Shown here in pieces: positions 1 through 5,931 of a stretch of 6,367 bases of DNA. How positions within the stretch are numbered: the stretch's first letter is position 1; every line of letters starts with the position of its first letter. Made by a program: the position numbers and the translations under genes. Under the pieces are notes generated by a model that was not told where the DNA came from, searched no databases, and saw nothing but the letters and a program-made list of their open reading frames with translations. The stretch is from assembly GCA_027295555.1 (NCBI GenBank), contig JAPUKT010000066.1:1-6367 (forward strand). The letters run 5' to 3'. The DNA comes from Deltaproteobacteria bacterium. GTDB taxonomy: Bacteria; Myxococcota_A; Polyangia; Polyangiales; Houyiibacteriaceae.

Positions 1-464
1 GCGTCCTTGGTCGCCTGCCGCTGGGAGTCATTGAAATAAGCCGGTACGGTAATGACCGCGTCGGTGACCGTCTCACCTAGGTAGTTTTCCGCTGCCTTCT
101 TCAGCTTGCGGAGCACCTGTGCGGACACCTCGGGCGGCGAAAGCTGCTTGTCGCGCAACTCGAATCCTGCGTCGCCGTTTTCACGCTTGACCACCTTGTA
201 AGGCATGCGCGTGGCGTCGTCGCCCAGCTCGTCGTAGCGGCGACCCATGAAACGCTTCGTGGAGTAGACCGTTCCCTCCGGATTCGTGATCGACTGGCGC
301 TTGGCGATCTGGCCGACGAGAACTTCTCCTTGGTCGTCCCAAGCCACCACGGACGGGGTAATCCGGTCACCCTCCTCATTCACGATGACCTTCGGGTCGT
401 CGCCCTCCATCACCGCTACGACGGAGTTCGTCGTCCCGAGGTCGATGCCGATAATCTTTCCCAT
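1..464 (-). CDS. dnaK: Molecular chaperone DnaK (Hsp70), N-terminal part, cut by window edge
   Basis: DnaK is the ATP-driven cytoplasmic Hsp70 chaperone; it works with DnaJ and GrpE to fold and protect proteins. The visible 154 residues are the first part of the nucleotide-binding domain. They contain the phosphate-1 motif IDLGTTNS at residues 7-14, the family stretch around NEEGDRITPSVV (29-40), the catalytic lysine K70 in the YSTKRFMG segment, and the conserved VPAYFNDSQRQATKD stretch at 140-154. The ATG start is supported by the immediate match to Hsp70 N-termini (MGKIIGIDLG) and by a strong Shine-Dalgarno sequence. The rest of the gene, including the substrate-binding domain, lies beyond position 1. 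The gene faces away from a flippase gene, so no grpE or hrcA sits directly upstream. I see no CIRCE-type inverted repeat in the leader. HscA is the main alternative, but the N-terminus and residue spacing fit DnaK better. Confidence 0.97.
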   Translation of the reverse strand, partial: MGKIIGIDLGTTNSVVAVMEGDDPKVIVNEEGDRITPSVVAWDDQGEVLVGQIAKRQSITNPEGTVYSTKRFMGRRYDELGDDATRMPYKVVKRENGDAGFELRDKQLSPPEVSAQVLRKLKKAAENYLGETVTDAVITVPAYFNDSQRQATKD

Positions 465-474
465 GTTCTCTTGT

Positions 475-480
475 CTCCTT
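475..480 (-). promoter_or_regulatory. Shine-Dalgarno sequence of dnaK
   Basis: On the minus strand the sequence reads AAGGAG, ten bases before the dnaK ATG at 464. It is one of the strongest ribosome binding sites in the window, as expected for an abundant chaperone, and it confirms the start codon. Confidence 0.85.
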
Positions 481-511
481 TTGTGTCCGGAGCACCGCCG
501 GAAGCTGGGCC

Positions 512-539
512 AACCTAACCACGGCCTCGACCGCGTCAA
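512..539 (-). promoter_or_regulatory. Candidate housekeeping-type promoter of dnaK
   Basis: On the minus strand TTGACG (534-539) is followed after 16 bases by TAGGTT (512-517). The first hexamer matches five of six bases of the sigma-70 -35 box; the second is a weaker -10 box with three of six matches. Transcription would start near 505, giving a leader of about 40 bases that contains the Shine-Dalgarno sequence. The hexamers and spacing are visible; promoter activity is inferred. I do not see a good heat-shock sigma-32 -10 box (CCCCAT type). Confidence 0.45.
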
Positions 540-644
540 GGTCCTTTGAGGCTCGAATTTACGGAGAAATCCGCCTCAGCTGGCGGCCCCCGCGGCCACG
601 TCAACCCTTGACCATCCTCGGCAAGAACGTCACAACCGGCCGCG

Positions 645-2156
645 GTGACTGCCTCGGATGACGCGCAGCGAGCAGGGCGCGGCTTGGTGTCGATCGCCGG
701 CGCCAAGGTCTTCTTCATCCTTACCGGCTACGCGGTCCAGCTTCTGCTGCCGAGGATCTTCGGCGAGGCGAAGGAGTTCGGGCTCTACTCGGCGGCGATG
801 AGTGGAGTGGCTATTTTCAACAACGTTTTAATCGTCGCCACGATCCAGTCGTTCTCGAAATTCGTGAGTGAGGACGAGGCGAACGCCGCGGTAACGCTTC
901 GGCAGGGGCTCCGGGTGCAGACCCTGGTTGGAGGCACGTTGGCGGCCACCCTCTTCGTGCTCGCCCCGGCGGTCTCCCGCTTGCTGCTGGACGAACAGCT
1001 GATCCCGTTGCTGCGGATCGCATCGGTCATGGTGTTCGCGTACGCGCTCTATGCGACGATCGTCGGCAGTCTCAACGGCCGGCACTTGTTCGGGAAGCAG
1101 GCCCGCCTGGACGCCACATTTTCGACGCTGAGGACGACCGGGATTCTGGCGGGTGCAGCGATCGGGATCGGCGCGGTCGGGGCCGTGACCGGTTTCGCGG
1201 CTGCGGCAGCATCGATCTTGTCGATCGCGTTGATCTGGGTGGGCTGGGGAAAACCCGGCAAAGGAGTCCCGCTTCGCCGGTGGATCGGTTTCATGGCCCC
1301 GATCTGGGCCTACCAGGTCTGCCTCAACGGCATCCTGTTGATCGACATTCAGGTGCTCAAACGCACCGCGACCGAGATCGCGCTCATGACCGCGACCACT
1401 GCACAGGCGGCAGTCGATATCGCTAACCAGTACGTCGGTTACTATCGCGCCGCGCAAACCTTCGCGTTCGTCCCTTACCAACTGGTCATCTCGATGACGT
1501 TCATCGTCTTTCCGATGATCAGCAAAGCCACGAGCCTCGGGGACCGAGAAGCAACACGGTCAACCATCCAGCACGCCATGCGGTTGTCATTGCTTCTTCT
1601 GTTATTGGTGGCGGCGCCGGTCTCGGGCGCGGCCGAGGGTGTCGTGCGGCTTGCCTACCCCGCGGACTACGTCGCGGGTGCGCCGGCGTTGGCAATCTTG
1701 GTCTTTGGCGTCGCCGCCTTTGCGCTCTTCGCGGTGGCTGCGACCGCAATCAGTGGGGCGGGCCAGCCGTCTCTTGCGGCTGGCATCGCTGGGGTCTCGT
1801 TGATCGTGGTCGTCGTAGCGAATCGGCTCCTCATCGTGCGGGCGGGGCTCGGTCCGCAAACGCTCGGTGCCGCAGCAACGGGCACGACGATAGGCATGGT
1901 GGCGGCGCTCGTGGGGTCGGGCCTAGCGATCTACTTTCGATTCGGCGTATTCATCCCGGTAGTGACGTGGATTCGCGCCGCGTTGGCAGCATGCGCTGGA
2001 TATGCTGCGGCAGCCTGGGTCCCCCACGCGTCACCTGTGCTCGCTTTGGGAGCGCTCGCCCTCGGTTTCGCGGTGGCATTGGGGGTCCTGGTGATCACGC
2101 GCGAGCTGTCCTGGGACGATTGGCGTGCGCTCCGCAGGATCGTGCGGCGCGACTAA
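645..2156 (+). CDS. Polysaccharide/lipid-linked oligosaccharide flippase, MOP superfamily (Wzx/MurJ-like)
   Basis: This 503-residue protein is almost entirely hydrophobic, with about fourteen membrane-spanning stretches by eye (near residues 14-36, 48-66, 94-114, 123-141, 165-180, 182-200, 216-234, 272-292, 312-330, 347-369, 376-398, 408-430, 436-457, 463-484). That count and length are typical of the MOP exporter superfamily, whose Wzx members flip undecaprenyl-linked sugar units across the inner membrane. Family-like signatures include an N-terminal segment starting a first helix with G-x-x-x-x-F near 19-24, the VGYYRAAQTFAFVP block (263-276) and the FPMIS stretch (289-293). A hydrophilic linker of about 25 residues (239-262) separates the halves. 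The chosen GTG start at 645 has no convincing Shine-Dalgarno sequence; a GTG at 684, encoding the V of LVSIAG, is an alternative. No glycosyltransferase or polymerase gene flanks it here, so the cargo cannot be inferred. MurJ itself is less likely because the sequence lacks an obvious MurJ signature that I recognise. Confidence 0.85.
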   Translation: MTASDDAQRAGRGLVSIAGAKVFFILTGYAVQLLLPRIFGEAKEFGLYSAAMSGVAIFNNVLIVATIQSFSKFVSEDEANAAVTLRQGLRVQTLVGGTLAATLFVLAPAVSRLLLDEQLIPLLRIASVMVFAYALYATIVGSLNGRHLFGKQARLDATFSTLRTTGILAGAAIGIGAVGAVTGFAAAAASILSIALIWVGWGKPGKGVPLRRWIGFMAPIWAYQVCLNGILLIDIQVLKRTATEIALMTATTAQAAVDIANQYVGYYRAAQTFAFVPYQLVISMTFIVFPMISKATSLGDREATRSTIQHAMRLSLLLLLLVAAPVSGAAEGVVRLAYPADYVAGAPALAILVFGVAAFALFAVAATAISGAGQPSLAAGIAGVSLIVVVVANRLLIVRAGLGPQTLGAAATGTTIGMVAALVGSGLAIYFRFGVFIPVVTWIRAALAACAGYAAAAWVPHASPVLALGALALGFAVALGVLVITRELSWDDWRALRRIVRRD

Positions 2157-2641
2157 CGCTCGCGCCGATAGTGACCGCTTCGGCCGCCCTGCTTTTCGAG
2201 CAGAACGACCTCTTCGATCGCCATGCCGCGGTCGATCGCCTTGAGCATGTCGTAGAGCGTCAGCGCCGCGATGGAGGCGGCCGTGAGGGCTTCCATTTCG
2301 ACTCCGGTTCGATCGGCACAGCGCACCGAAGCTTCGACCACGAACCGCTCATCGTCGTCAGCCGGGTAAAACACGACGTCACAACCCGTGATCGCTAGCG
2401 GATGACAAAGCGGGATGAGCTCCGATGTGCGCTTGGCAGCTTGGATGCCGGCGATGCGCGCGGCGGCGAGCGCATCACCCTTCGGAACTTCACCGGACAA
2501 CAGCACGCGCCGCGTCTCGGGCTTCATGCGCAGGGTCGCGCGTGCCTTGGCTTCGCGAGAGGTCTTGTCCTTTTCGCCGACGTCGACCATGCGAGCCTGA
2601 CCATCGCGATCCAAATGAGTGAGCTCGTCGTCGCGATCCAT
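2153..2641 (-). CDS. moaC: Cyclic pyranopterin monophosphate synthase MoaC
   Basis: MoaC acts after the radical-SAM enzyme MoaA in molybdenum cofactor synthesis, converting 3',8-cyclo-7,8-dihydro-GTP to cyclic pyranopterin monophosphate in the cytoplasm. The 162-residue product is full length. From the N-terminus it shows LTHLD (7-11), MVDV (18-21), KGDALAAARIAGIQAAKRT (54-72), LIPLCHPL (75-82), TGVEMEALTAAS (112-123) and LYDMLKA (129-135). Aligned by eye to E. coli MoaC with an offset of three, the functionally important residues D20, K54, H80, D131, K134 and K150 are all present, so it should be active. The ATG shares its first base with the TAA stop of the upstream LuxR-type gene, which suggests translational coupling. 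The stop TAG (2153-2155) overlaps the stop TAA (2154-2156) of the convergent flippase gene. No other molybdenum cofactor gene is visible in the window. Confidence 0.97.
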   Translation of the reverse strand: MDRDDELTHLDRDGQARMVDVGEKDKTSREAKARATLRMKPETRRVLLSGEVPKGDALAAARIAGIQAAKRTSELIPLCHPLAITGCDVVFYPADDDERFVVEASVRCADRTGVEMEALTAASIAALTLYDMLKAIDRGMAIEEVVLLEKQGGRSGHYRRER

Positions 2642-3255
2642 TAATCCGGATGGGGCGCTTCGTAGCTCGAGCGCGGCGGAATCGTAGCTGTCCCAGCCAT
2701 CCGGGCAATCAGCTCGACCCTCGAGTGCACGCCGAGCTTCGAGAAAATTCGCTTCAAGTACGTATTCACGGTCGATACCGTGAGTCCGGTCTCGCTTGCG
2801 ATGTCGCGGGTGCTCGAGCCGGCGACGAGGAGAGACACTACGTCACGTTCGCGTGGAGTGAGGGGCGCACGACGGAGCGTCTCCTCGATGGCCTCACCCG
2901 GACGACGCCCGCCCTCGTCGGCGAGCCGGTCGACGTAGTCGAGGCCTTTGGCGTAAAGCCGCGATGCCCACTTGAGGAGCTCGAGCTGGTTACCGGCTGG
3001 CGCGTCACCGGCGATCTCCAGATGGAGGGTTCCGACTGGTGCACGGCCTTGGCGAAGGGGGAGCGAGATCGTGGGCTCGGTGGTGGTCAGGGTCGACTCA
3101 CTGTCGAGTCCAGCGCGGTCGGCACGGTCGAGCCGGTACGCTGCAGCGCCGACCAAGCCGGCAATCAAGACTGCGCCACGCTCTGGGTAGGTTCTGACAG
3201 GGTCGAGCTCCGCTAGTCGCTCGGCGATTTCCATCAGCCTTTCGCTCGATGTCAT
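2641..3255 (-). CDS. LuxR-type helix-turn-helix transcriptional regulator
   Basis: The 204-residue protein carries a C-terminal LuxR/GerE DNA-binding domain at about 131-185: LTPRERDVVSLLVAGSSTRD (132-151), then the recognition region GLTVSTVNTYLKRIFSKLGV (157-176) and HSRVELIAR (177-185). The T-x-R-E start, the S-T-V-x-x-Y-L-x-x-I-x-x-K-L core and the R-x-E-L tail are family hallmarks. The N-terminal 110 residues have no recognisable receiver domain or autoinducer-binding signature. A segment near 62-82 (strand-like, with PLRQGRAPVGTLHLEI) resembles the end of a small GAF-type sensor domain, which is an inference. It has a good Shine-Dalgarno sequence 6 bases before the ATG. It lies 56 bases after gluQ and touches moaC, so it is probably cotranscribed with moaC; its targets and signal are unknown. 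Confidence 0.9.
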   Translation of the reverse strand: MTSSERLMEIAERLAELDPVRTYPERGAVLIAGLVGAAAYRLDRADRAGLDSESTLTTTEPTISLPLRQGRAPVGTLHLEIAGDAPAGNQLELLKWASRLYAKGLDYVDRLADEGGRRPGEAIEETLRRAPLTPRERDVVSLLVAGSSTRDIASETGLTVSTVNTYLKRIFSKLGVHSRVELIARMAGTATIPPRSSYEAPHPD

Positions 3256-3261
3256 GGAGAA

Positions 3262-3267
3262 CTCCTC
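3262..3267 (-). promoter_or_regulatory. Shine-Dalgarno sequence of the LuxR-type gene
   Basis: The minus strand reads GAGGAG six bases before the ATG at 3255. The segment GGAG-TT-CTCC spans the site and the bases just before the start codon. It could pair weakly, but the loop is too tight for a confident regulatory hairpin. Confidence 0.75.
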
Positions 3268-3285
3268 AGCGCGTGATCATTCGTG

Positions 3286-3315
3286 AATCAAGGTCGAAAT
3301 TCCAGCAAAAGTCAA
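3286..3315 (-). promoter_or_regulatory. Weak candidate promoter for luxR-moaC
   Basis: On the minus strand TTGACT (3310-3315) overlaps the gluQ stop codon and is followed, after 18 bases, by TTGATT (3286-3291), or after 17 bases by CTTGAT. The -35 box is good and the -10 box poor (about three of six matches). It would let the regulator and moaC be transcribed separately from gluQ. The AT-richer 56-base gap supports a regulatory role, but activity is only inferred. Confidence 0.3.
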
Positions 3316-4211
3316 CCCCTGGGATTCCAAACGAACGAGGAGCGGGAAATCTCCTCAAGCTCGAAGCGCGAAACCAACTCTTCGGGCTGAATAGGCGCCG
3401 TCGTAGGCGTGATCCCGAGTGAGCACGCAAGCTCGCCAATGACCTCTTCACGAGAGCGGCCGGCGTCGCGAAGATCTTCGATGGCGGCCGCCCCATGTCG
3501 TTTCGAGAGCCGAACACCATTGGGATCGACGACTAGCGAAACGTGTGCAAACCGAGGAACATCGCGCCCGAGCGCTTCGTAGAGCGCGATCTGACGAGGC
3601 GTAGACGAAAGCAGATCGGCTCCACGGATTACTTCTGTGATGCCCATGTCGGCGTCGTCGACGACGACTGCGAGTTGGTAGGCCCAAATGCCATCGAAGC
3701 GACTAAGGACGAAGTCGCCGCCGATCTTCCCTTCGGGGAAGATCCCGCACACTAGGTCTTCGAATCCCGGCGACGGATCCTCGAAACGAAAGCGAAGCAC
3801 GGGGGGACGGTCGGGTTTCGTGGGACCGTTGCGGCAGGTCCCCGGGTATCGAGGCCCGTCGTCTCCGTGGGGAGCGCTAGCGACATTCGCGATCTCTTTT
3901 CGCGAGCAGGTGCACGGGTAGATCAAGCCAGCCCCACTGAGGCCCTCGAGAGCCGCCTCGTACGCCTCGCCCCGCGTCGATTGGAAGACAGGCCCCTCGT
4001 CCCAATCGAGCCCGAGCCACTCATGGTCCCGGCAGATCGCGTCGGCCGCGCCCGAAACGACGCGTGGCCGATCGATGTCCTCGATTCGCATCACGATCTG
4101 CCCTCCGAGCTTGCGTGCCCGGAGCCAGGTCACCAACGACGTCCGCGCGTGCCCGAGGTGCAACTTGCCAGTGGGCGAAGGCGCAAACCGGGTTCGGTAA
4201 GGGGAGGTCAC
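3312..4211 (-). CDS. gluQ: Glutamyl-Q tRNA(Asp) synthetase (GluQ-RS, YadB type)
   Basis: GluQ-RS is a truncated paralogue of glutamyl-tRNA synthetase that attaches glutamate to the queuosine base at the wobble position of tRNA-Asp. The 299 residues fit the family length (about 300) and lack the anticodon-binding half of a full GluRS. Visible motifs are RFAPSPTGKLHLGH (8-21) with the HIGH-type signature, the RIEDID stretch (42-47), a zinc site made of C100, C102, Y122 and C126, the conserved FVLSRFDGIWAYQLAVVVDD block (167-186), EVIRGADLL (193-201), and a KMSKS-like RLSKRHGA (234-241). All expected binding residues are present, so it is probably functional. The start is a GTG (4209-4211) with only a weak purine-rich AAAGAAAG before it. 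It implies that the organism has queuosine-modified tRNA. It is often found beside dksA elsewhere; here it precedes a LuxR-type gene and moaC. Confidence 0.95.
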   Translation of the reverse strand: MTSPYRTRFAPSPTGKLHLGHARTSLVTWLRARKLGGQIVMRIEDIDRPRVVSGAADAICRDHEWLGLDWDEGPVFQSTRGEAYEAALEGLSGAGLIYPCTCSRKEIANVASAPHGDDGPRYPGTCRNGPTKPDRPPVLRFRFEDPSPGFEDLVCGIFPEGKIGGDFVLSRFDGIWAYQLAVVVDDADMGITEVIRGADLLSSTPRQIALYEALGRDVPRFAHVSLVVDPNGVRLSKRHGAAAIEDLRDAGRSREEVIGELACSLGITPTTAPIQPEELVSRFELEEISRSSFVWNPRG

Positions 4212-4388
4212 GCGCTTTCTTTATACGACTTGCACCCAAGCGGCTATACGGTGCATCTTCCCGACGTGCGGGGACGAACCGATGTGTGCGGGTGCTTTCC
4301 GACAGGGCGCCACTATCCGGGGATCGCAGACCTGATCGCCGATGCCATTCAGAACGTAGAAGGCTTGTGCCACGAGTTCGAGCCCGGG
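4212..4388. other. Divergent gap between gluQ and the exonuclease gene
   Basis: These 177 bases separate two divergent genes and should hold both promoters. I see TATAAA on the minus strand (4220-4225) and TATACG on the plus strand (4245-4250), but no well-spaced -35 partner for either. The plus-strand reading frame of the exonuclease stays open through the whole gap. Its last third (about 4317-4388) reads like protein, with a helix-like IADLIADAIQNVEGL stretch and mostly G or C at third positions. Part of this gap may therefore be an N-terminal extension of the exonuclease rather than spacer. Confidence 0.5.
4220..4225 (-). promoter_or_regulatory. Possible -10 element just upstream of gluQ
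   Basis: The minus strand reads TATAAA, eight bases before the gluQ GTG. It is the best -10-like hexamer in the gluQ/exonuclease gap, but the region 17 bases further upstream has no recognisable -35 box. If used, transcription would begin almost at the start codon, giving a leaderless or nearly leaderless message. Confidence 0.25.
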
Positions 4389-5024
4389 ATGGCTTGGGAA
4401 GATATCCCATTCGCGGTGTTGGACTTCGAAACGACGGGGCGCGATCCGGCCACCGATCGCATCATTGAAATCGGGATCGTGTGCTTCGAAAAAGGACAGG
4501 TGACGAAGCGAGAGGGGCTGCTCGTCGACCCCGGGATTCCGGTGCCGGAAGAGTCACGCGCGGTGCACGGGATTACAGATGAAGAGCTCCAAGGAGCCCC
4601 CGTTTTCGCAGTCATCATGCCGCAGGTCTTGGAGCTCCTGCAGGGGAAGCTTCCAGTCGCTTACAACGCCGACTTCGATCGCGGGTTCTTGAGGGCCGAG
4701 CTCACACGTGCAGCCCCAGAAGGGATGACGGCCGGGGATATGCCGCCAGCTGCACGGGACGACATCGTGTGGGTCGACCCGCTCGTCTGGGCGCGTGAGA
4801 TCCTGAAAGAGCTTGCGAGCCGAAAGCTCGGGGATGTCGCGGCCCACCTCGGGATCTCGCTTGAGCAAGCCCACCGTGCGGCCGGCGACGCCGAAGCCAC
4901 CGGACGGGTGCTCCTCGCTCTCGCATCGCAAATGCCGCGCATCTACGGAGAGCTCATTCGCCTCCAGAAGCGCTATGCCGCGTTTCAGGACGCCGAGCTC
5001 GCCGCCTGGAAACGGTTTCGGTGA
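4389..5024 (+). CDS. DEDDh-family 3'-5' exonuclease (DnaQ/epsilon-like)
   Basis: This is a single-domain exonuclease of the RNase T/DnaQ superfamily, which removes nucleotides from 3' ends using two metal ions. From the ATG at 4389 it is 211 residues. The three Exo motifs are intact: FAVLDFETTG with D12 and E14, AYNADFDRGFL with D97, and AHRAAGDAEATG with H162 and D167, giving the complete DEDDh set. Between them, the SRAVHGITDEEL block (56-67) is typical of DnaQ-like proteins. The tail (about 184-211) is charged and helical. No polymerase, helicase or GIY-YIG domain is attached. Whether it proofreads, repairs DNA or processes RNA cannot be told. The start is uncertain: the ATG lacks a clear Shine-Dalgarno sequence, and in-frame GTG codons at 4251, 4266 and 4284 or a TTG at 4365 could extend it. 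Its stop overlaps the next gene's start (GTGA), which suggests translational coupling. Confidence 0.9.
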   Translation: MAWEDIPFAVLDFETTGRDPATDRIIEIGIVCFEKGQVTKREGLLVDPGIPVPEESRAVHGITDEELQGAPVFAVIMPQVLELLQGKLPVAYNADFDRGFLRAELTRAAPEGMTAGDMPPAARDDIVWVDPLVWAREILKELASRKLGDVAAHLGISLEQAHRAAGDAEATGRVLLALASQMPRIYGELIRLQKRYAAFQDAELAAWKRFR

Positions 5025-5920
5025 GCTTTCGGGTCACGAAAGCGCGGCTCATTGGGATTCCTTTTGTGGTGATGGCGATCGGGAGTTGGGCGCCCGTTCT
5101 CGCGATGTGGTTGCAAGGTATCGAGTGGACCGGACCCATTGGGCGCGCGGTGGCGGTTTGGTACGCCGTTCCGGCGCTGATCGCGGTGCTGTTCATGCAG
5201 GGGCCGGTGCTCAAGCAGCCCGTCCTCGGGCCGCTCGGGATTCGCTTCATCGTGAACAGGTGGTGGTTGATCGCGTGGTTGCTGCCAGTGGCGGTGCTTG
5301 CTGTTGGGGTGCTCATCACATGGTGGGCCGGGTACGAGCCCGTGCTCACCGTCGAGCAGTTGATCGAGAACAAACGCTCGATGGTGCCTCCTGAGCAAAT
5401 GACCGAGTTCGAAGAGTACCTCGCGGAAAACCGCCCACCCCATCCCTTGATGTTGATCGTCTTGGGAATGCCAGCTGGCCTGACCTTCAACTTGCTTCTC
5501 GCACTCTGCGACGAGGTGGCGTTTCGTGGTTACTTCTTTCGAGAGATCTCCGGTGGTTTCTTGACGCGCTCGACCACGATCGGCGTCCTGTGGTGGTTGT
5601 GGCTGGCGCCCTCGGTCGCGATCGGAAATCTCTACGGTGTGCCAGGGCTCGGGAGCGTCGCGCTTGCGCTTCCGTGGTGCATCGTGGCGTCATGGGTGCT
5701 GGTCTACCTGCGGGTACGAAGCGAGTCTGTGATCGCCACCGCCCTCGCCCGTGGAACGATCCTCGCTCTCACCGCCGCAGCCCTCGACCTCACGTTTGGT
5801 GCGCCTTCGTGGCTCGGACCTTTCTACGGGCTGTCGGGGATTGCCGGGCTTCTGGCGATCTGGATCGTCTTCTGGATCCACGACCGCACTCGTGACAAAG
5901 GCCGCCTGACGACGAGCTGA
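5021..5920 (+). CDS. CPBP-like (CAAX protease/bacteriocin-processing family) membrane protein lacking catalytic residues
   Basis: The 299-residue product is an integral membrane protein with about eight hydrophobic segments (near 10-31, 43-60, 82-102, 143-162, 184-203, 211-230, 237-257, 269-286). A hydrophilic acidic loop (about 104-141) precedes the core. The core resembles the CPBP/ABI intramembrane metalloprotease family: DEVAFRGYFF (164-173) corresponds to motif 1 (EExxxR), LWWLWLAPSVAIGNLYG (190-206) to motif 2 (normally with a W-H-x-P core), and LVYLRVRSESVIATALARG (227-245) to motif 3 (normally ending A-H-G-x-x-N). The first glutamate of motif 1 is D164, the motif 2 histidine is L195, and the motif 3 histidine and asparagine are R244 and L248. 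E165 and R169 remain. The fold assignment is therefore an inference from motif spacing, and protease activity is doubtful. The GTG start overlaps the exonuclease TGA stop by four bases; translation by coupling is likely. Confidence 0.75.
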   Translation: MSFRVTKARLIGIPFVVMAIGSWAPVLAMWLQGIEWTGPIGRAVAVWYAVPALIAVLFMQGPVLKQPVLGPLGIRFIVNRWWLIAWLLPVAVLAVGVLITWWAGYEPVLTVEQLIENKRSMVPPEQMTEFEEYLAENRPPHPLMLIVLGMPAGLTFNLLLALCDEVAFRGYFFREISGGFLTRSTTIGVLWWLWLAPSVAIGNLYGVPGLGSVALALPWCIVASWVLVYLRVRSESVIATALARGTILALTAAALDLTFGAPSWLGPFYGLSGIAGLLAIWIVFWIHDRTRDKGRLTTS

Positions 5921-5926
5921 AGGAGA
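5920..5926 (+). promoter_or_regulatory. Shine-Dalgarno sequence that sets the TTG start of the SDR gene
   Basis: AAGGAGA begins on the last base of the CPBP-like gene's TGA stop and ends five bases before the TTG at 5932. There is no ATG or GTG nearby in the right frame, so this strong site is the main reason for choosing the TTG. Confidence 0.85.
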
Positions 5927-5931
5927 ACCGC

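Noticed and set aside
608..636. TTGACC as a -35 box for the flippase gene.
   Set aside because: The hexamer is good, but the sequence 17 bases downstream (CACAAC) is a poor -10 box and lies very close to the GTG start, so I do not call a promoter.
828..1481. Open frame of 217 codons on the minus strand within the flippase gene.
   Set aside because: Its translation is rich in R, D, Q and H with no motif, while the plus strand encodes a coherent multi-span membrane protein.
2650..3216. Open frame of 188 codons on the plus strand opposite the LuxR-type gene.
   Set aside because: No recognisable domain; the minus strand encodes a clear LuxR-type helix-turn-helix with a good ribosome binding site.
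3270..3295. TGATTCA and TGATCA repeats with ATTC-AC-GAAT in front of the LuxR-type gene as an operator for self-regulation.
   Set aside because: The inverted arms are only four bases and the longer repeats are imperfect, which is within chance for a short AT-richer gap.
3867..4388. Long open frame on the plus strand, in frame with the exonuclease and running through the antisense of gluQ, which would make a 385-residue protein.
   Set aside because: The part over gluQ does not resemble any protein and lies opposite a gene with complete family motifs. GC-rich DNA readily leaves antisense frames open. Only the exonuclease part is supported.
4365..4400. GAGTTCGAGCCCGGG resembles the T-arm of a tRNA.
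   Set aside because: The expected five-base T-stem does not pair (A opposite C at the second pair) and no acceptor, D or anticodon arm can be drawn upstream.
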